Source: Halicephalobus mephisto (Eukaryota; Nematoda; Chromadorea; Rhabditida; Panagrolaimidae). From it: a stretch of 64,000 nucleotides of DNA. Made by a program: the position numbers and the translations under genes. Location of the stretch: NCBI GenBank assembly GCA_009193035.1, contig SWDT01000059.1, positions 17,904 through 81,903 on the forward strand. The letters run 5' to 3'. The notes beneath the pieces were generated by a model. That model did not search any database. It saw only the letters and a list, made by a program, of their open reading frames with translations, and had not been told where the DNA came from. Below are positions 62,003 through 64,000 of this stretch, piece after piece (positions within the stretch are counted from its first letter, which is position 1; each line of letters starts with the position of its first letter).

Positions 62003-62556
62003 TTACTTGGAACCAGAAGTGACACTACTGACCCAGACGTTACAGTGGCTGTTCGGAGTGTAATTGTCTCCAACGGGGCAATTGAAGGCGTTTCTGAAGG
62101 CCGGATAGTTCCTCAAAGTTCCGAAGACTCTGTATTTAGCAGGGGAGTGGGGGTCCGTCAGGATCTGAACATACTCGTCTTGGGGATCGGGATACGGTAA
62201 ACAAAGGATTTTCCCGAAGCTCATGAAGAATATTTGATCGTGGGTGAATTGACTCATCAGAGGACCTGGAAGTCTGGGATCTTCACCGTAAAAGTCCACA
62301 GAATTCTTATAAGCTCTAAACGCAGCGTGAATTCCGCCGTTATCCGCGACGTTTTCTCCTTGGGTCTGTTGTCCGTTGATGCAGTTAGGGGTGAATTGAG
62401 AAGAATCCAAAGGACAAAACATGTCATATTCATTGATGACACATTTCGTCATGTTATTGAAGGCCATCTGGACAGTTGCATCCATCCAGCTCTCGAGGTT
62501 CCCAAGGGCGTTCCACTGGGTTCCAGAAGAATCAAAACCATGAGTAGTTTCGTGTC
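62003..62556 (-). CDS. Second M13 neprilysin-like peptidase, last exon only
   Basis: One exon of 184 codons plus two bases, with acceptor TTTTTTAG just above 62556. It encodes GHETTHGFDSSGTQWNALGN (zinc ligands HETTH), GENVADNGGIHAAFRAYKNS (third ligand Glu), DPHSPAKYRVFGTLRNYPAF and CNVWVSS. The rest of the gene lies beyond the window; no matching exon was seen between 62557 and 64000. It corresponds to exons 5, 6 and 7 of the neighbouring lectin-peptidase gene, here without the two introns. Catalytic residues are kept. Whether it also has a lectin domain cannot be seen. Confidence 0.88.
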
Positions 62557-62810
62557 CTAAAAAACATAATTTTTAAATATTTTTAAAAATTCCAGAAAAG
62601 TATGATTTTCAAATAATTCGAAAATTTTCACATATGATCAAACTTCTAATTTAGGTCTTATTGGACCGAGTTAAGATCTTCAAAAATAAATTTGAAATTT
62701 TCCAAGGAAATGTAAAACGAAAATTTCTAGATAGATTCATATTTGATCGAAATACAAATTCATAGAAGGATATATTTCAAGCCGGAGAAAGACCGGCAAA
62801 AATCTACAGT

Positions 62811-63880
62811 ACACAAAAATGAGCACATGGTATATAATGTATGAATGTATTAAAACAACTCTAATGTATCAGATACATCATATTCAATGTATTAATATAT
62901 TAAATATGATATGGATACATTAAAAAGATTCTGGTCTATCGAATACAATATATTTAGTATATCGATATATTGCATATGATATTAGTACATGGTATATAAT
63001 GCATAGACACATTAAAAAGGCTTTTATGTATCAGATATATCATATTCAATGTATCAATATATTGAGTATGATATGGATATAGTAAAACGATTTTGATATA
63101 TCGAATACAATAGATTTAGTATATCGATATATTGCATATGATATTAGTACATGGTATATAATGCATAGATACATTAAAAAGGCTTTTATGTATCAGATAT
63201 ATCATATTCAATGTATCAATATATTAAATATGATATGGATACGTTAAAAAGATTCTGGTCTATCGAATACAATAGATTTAGTATATCGATATATTGCATA
63301 TGATATTAGTACATGGTATATAATGCATAGATACATTAAAAAGGCTTTTATGTATCAGATATATCATATTCAATGTATCAATATATTGAGTATGATATGG
63401 ATATAGTAAAACGATTTTGATATATCGAATACAATATGTTTAATACATCGATAAATTAAGTATGATATGGATATATTATATTCAATGTATGGATACATTA
63501 AAACGATTTTGATATATCGAATACATTGTATTTAATATATAAATACATTAAGTATAATATGGATATATTATATTGAATGTATGGATACATTAAAACGATT
63601 TTGATATATCGAATACAATATGTTTAATACATCGATAAATTAAGTATGATATGGATATATTATATTCAATGTATGGATATATTGAAACAACTCTGATATA
63701 TCAAATATATTATATTTAATATATAGATACATTAAGTATAATATGGATATATTATATTGAATGTATGGATATATTGAAACAACTCTGATATACCGAATAC
63801 ATTGTATTCAATTTATTGACACGTTAAATATAATGTATTTGATAGTTCAGAGTCGTTTTTATGTACTCTTTTTTGTATAA
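62811..63880. repeat. Long palindromic TA-rich satellite in a peptidase intron
   Basis: Over 1 kb of units with TGGATACATTAAAA, GATATATCGAATACAATATG and CATATTCAATGTATCAATAT. It starts ACACAAAAATGAGCACATGG and ends with the inverse-like ATGTACTCTTTTTTGT. A higher-order period of about 240 bp is visible (GCATAGATACATTAAAAAGG recurs). Same family as 7784-8130. It lies upstream of the last exon of the second peptidase, so probably in its intron. Confidence 0.85.
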
Positions 63881-64000
63881 GAAAAACCAGAATTTTCTAA
63901 CATGATCTGTGGCAGATGGGATTGAAATCCTCCAAAAAATACATACTAGATCAGAATGAAATTTTCTAAAAACTTCAGAAATTATAAAAAGTTTTAAAAA

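Overview
The window looks like nuclear DNA of a nematode. It is AT-rich. Genes are split by short introns that mostly start GTAAGT, GTGAGT or GTTGGT and end TTTCAG or TTTTAG. Several start codons sit a few bases after a 3' splice-site-like sequence, as trans-spliced genes do. There is a cluster of nematode-type seven-transmembrane chemoreceptors, and sequences almost identical to spliced leader SL1 occur. The species cannot be named from the sequence.

Layout. 1-500: the 3' end of a membrane-protein gene (-). 2.7-6.8 kb: a complete nine-exon DDX11/CHL1 iron-sulfur helicase (+). 8.8-14.6 kb: four intronless 337-residue chemoreceptors in alternating orientation plus a decayed fifth copy. 15.8-22.9 kb: a 0.95 kb inverted duplication carrying a small secreted helical protein; between its arms lie an intron-containing tRNA-Leu(CAA) and a 1047-residue protein with an SNTX/MACPF-related N terminus and five zinc-ribbon repeats. 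24.4-29.2 kb: a membrane-anchored carboxylesterase (+). 29.9-31.8 kb: UTP-glucose-1-phosphate uridylyltransferase (-). 32.9-33.9 kb: remnants of two divergent genes.

34-51.3 kb is a replication-dependent histone locus. Two 4.4 kb arms in inverted orientation each carry H2B and H3. H4 and an oxysterol-binding-protein-related gene lie between the arms, and an H2A lies outside each arm. Every core histone gene has one short intron and also the 3' stem-loop of non-polyadenylated histone mRNA. Most copies are damaged, each in a different way: left H2A, left H2B and both H3 copies are disrupted, and H4 has a locally shifted segment. Only the right H2A and H2B read cleanly. This is either real decay or gene conversion, or poor consensus sequence in repeated DNA.

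51.9-62.6 kb: a ZDHHC16-like palmitoyltransferase (+), a secreted protein of unknown function (-), a complete secreted metallopeptidase that joins a C-type lectin domain to an M13 neprilysin domain (-), and the last exon of a second M13 peptidase (-) that runs off the window. Introns and gaps are full of tandem repeats, foldback elements and terminal-inverted-repeat elements, several of them shared between distant parts of the window.

All exon models below were built by eye from splice signals, reading-frame phase and family motifs. No search or transcript data were used.
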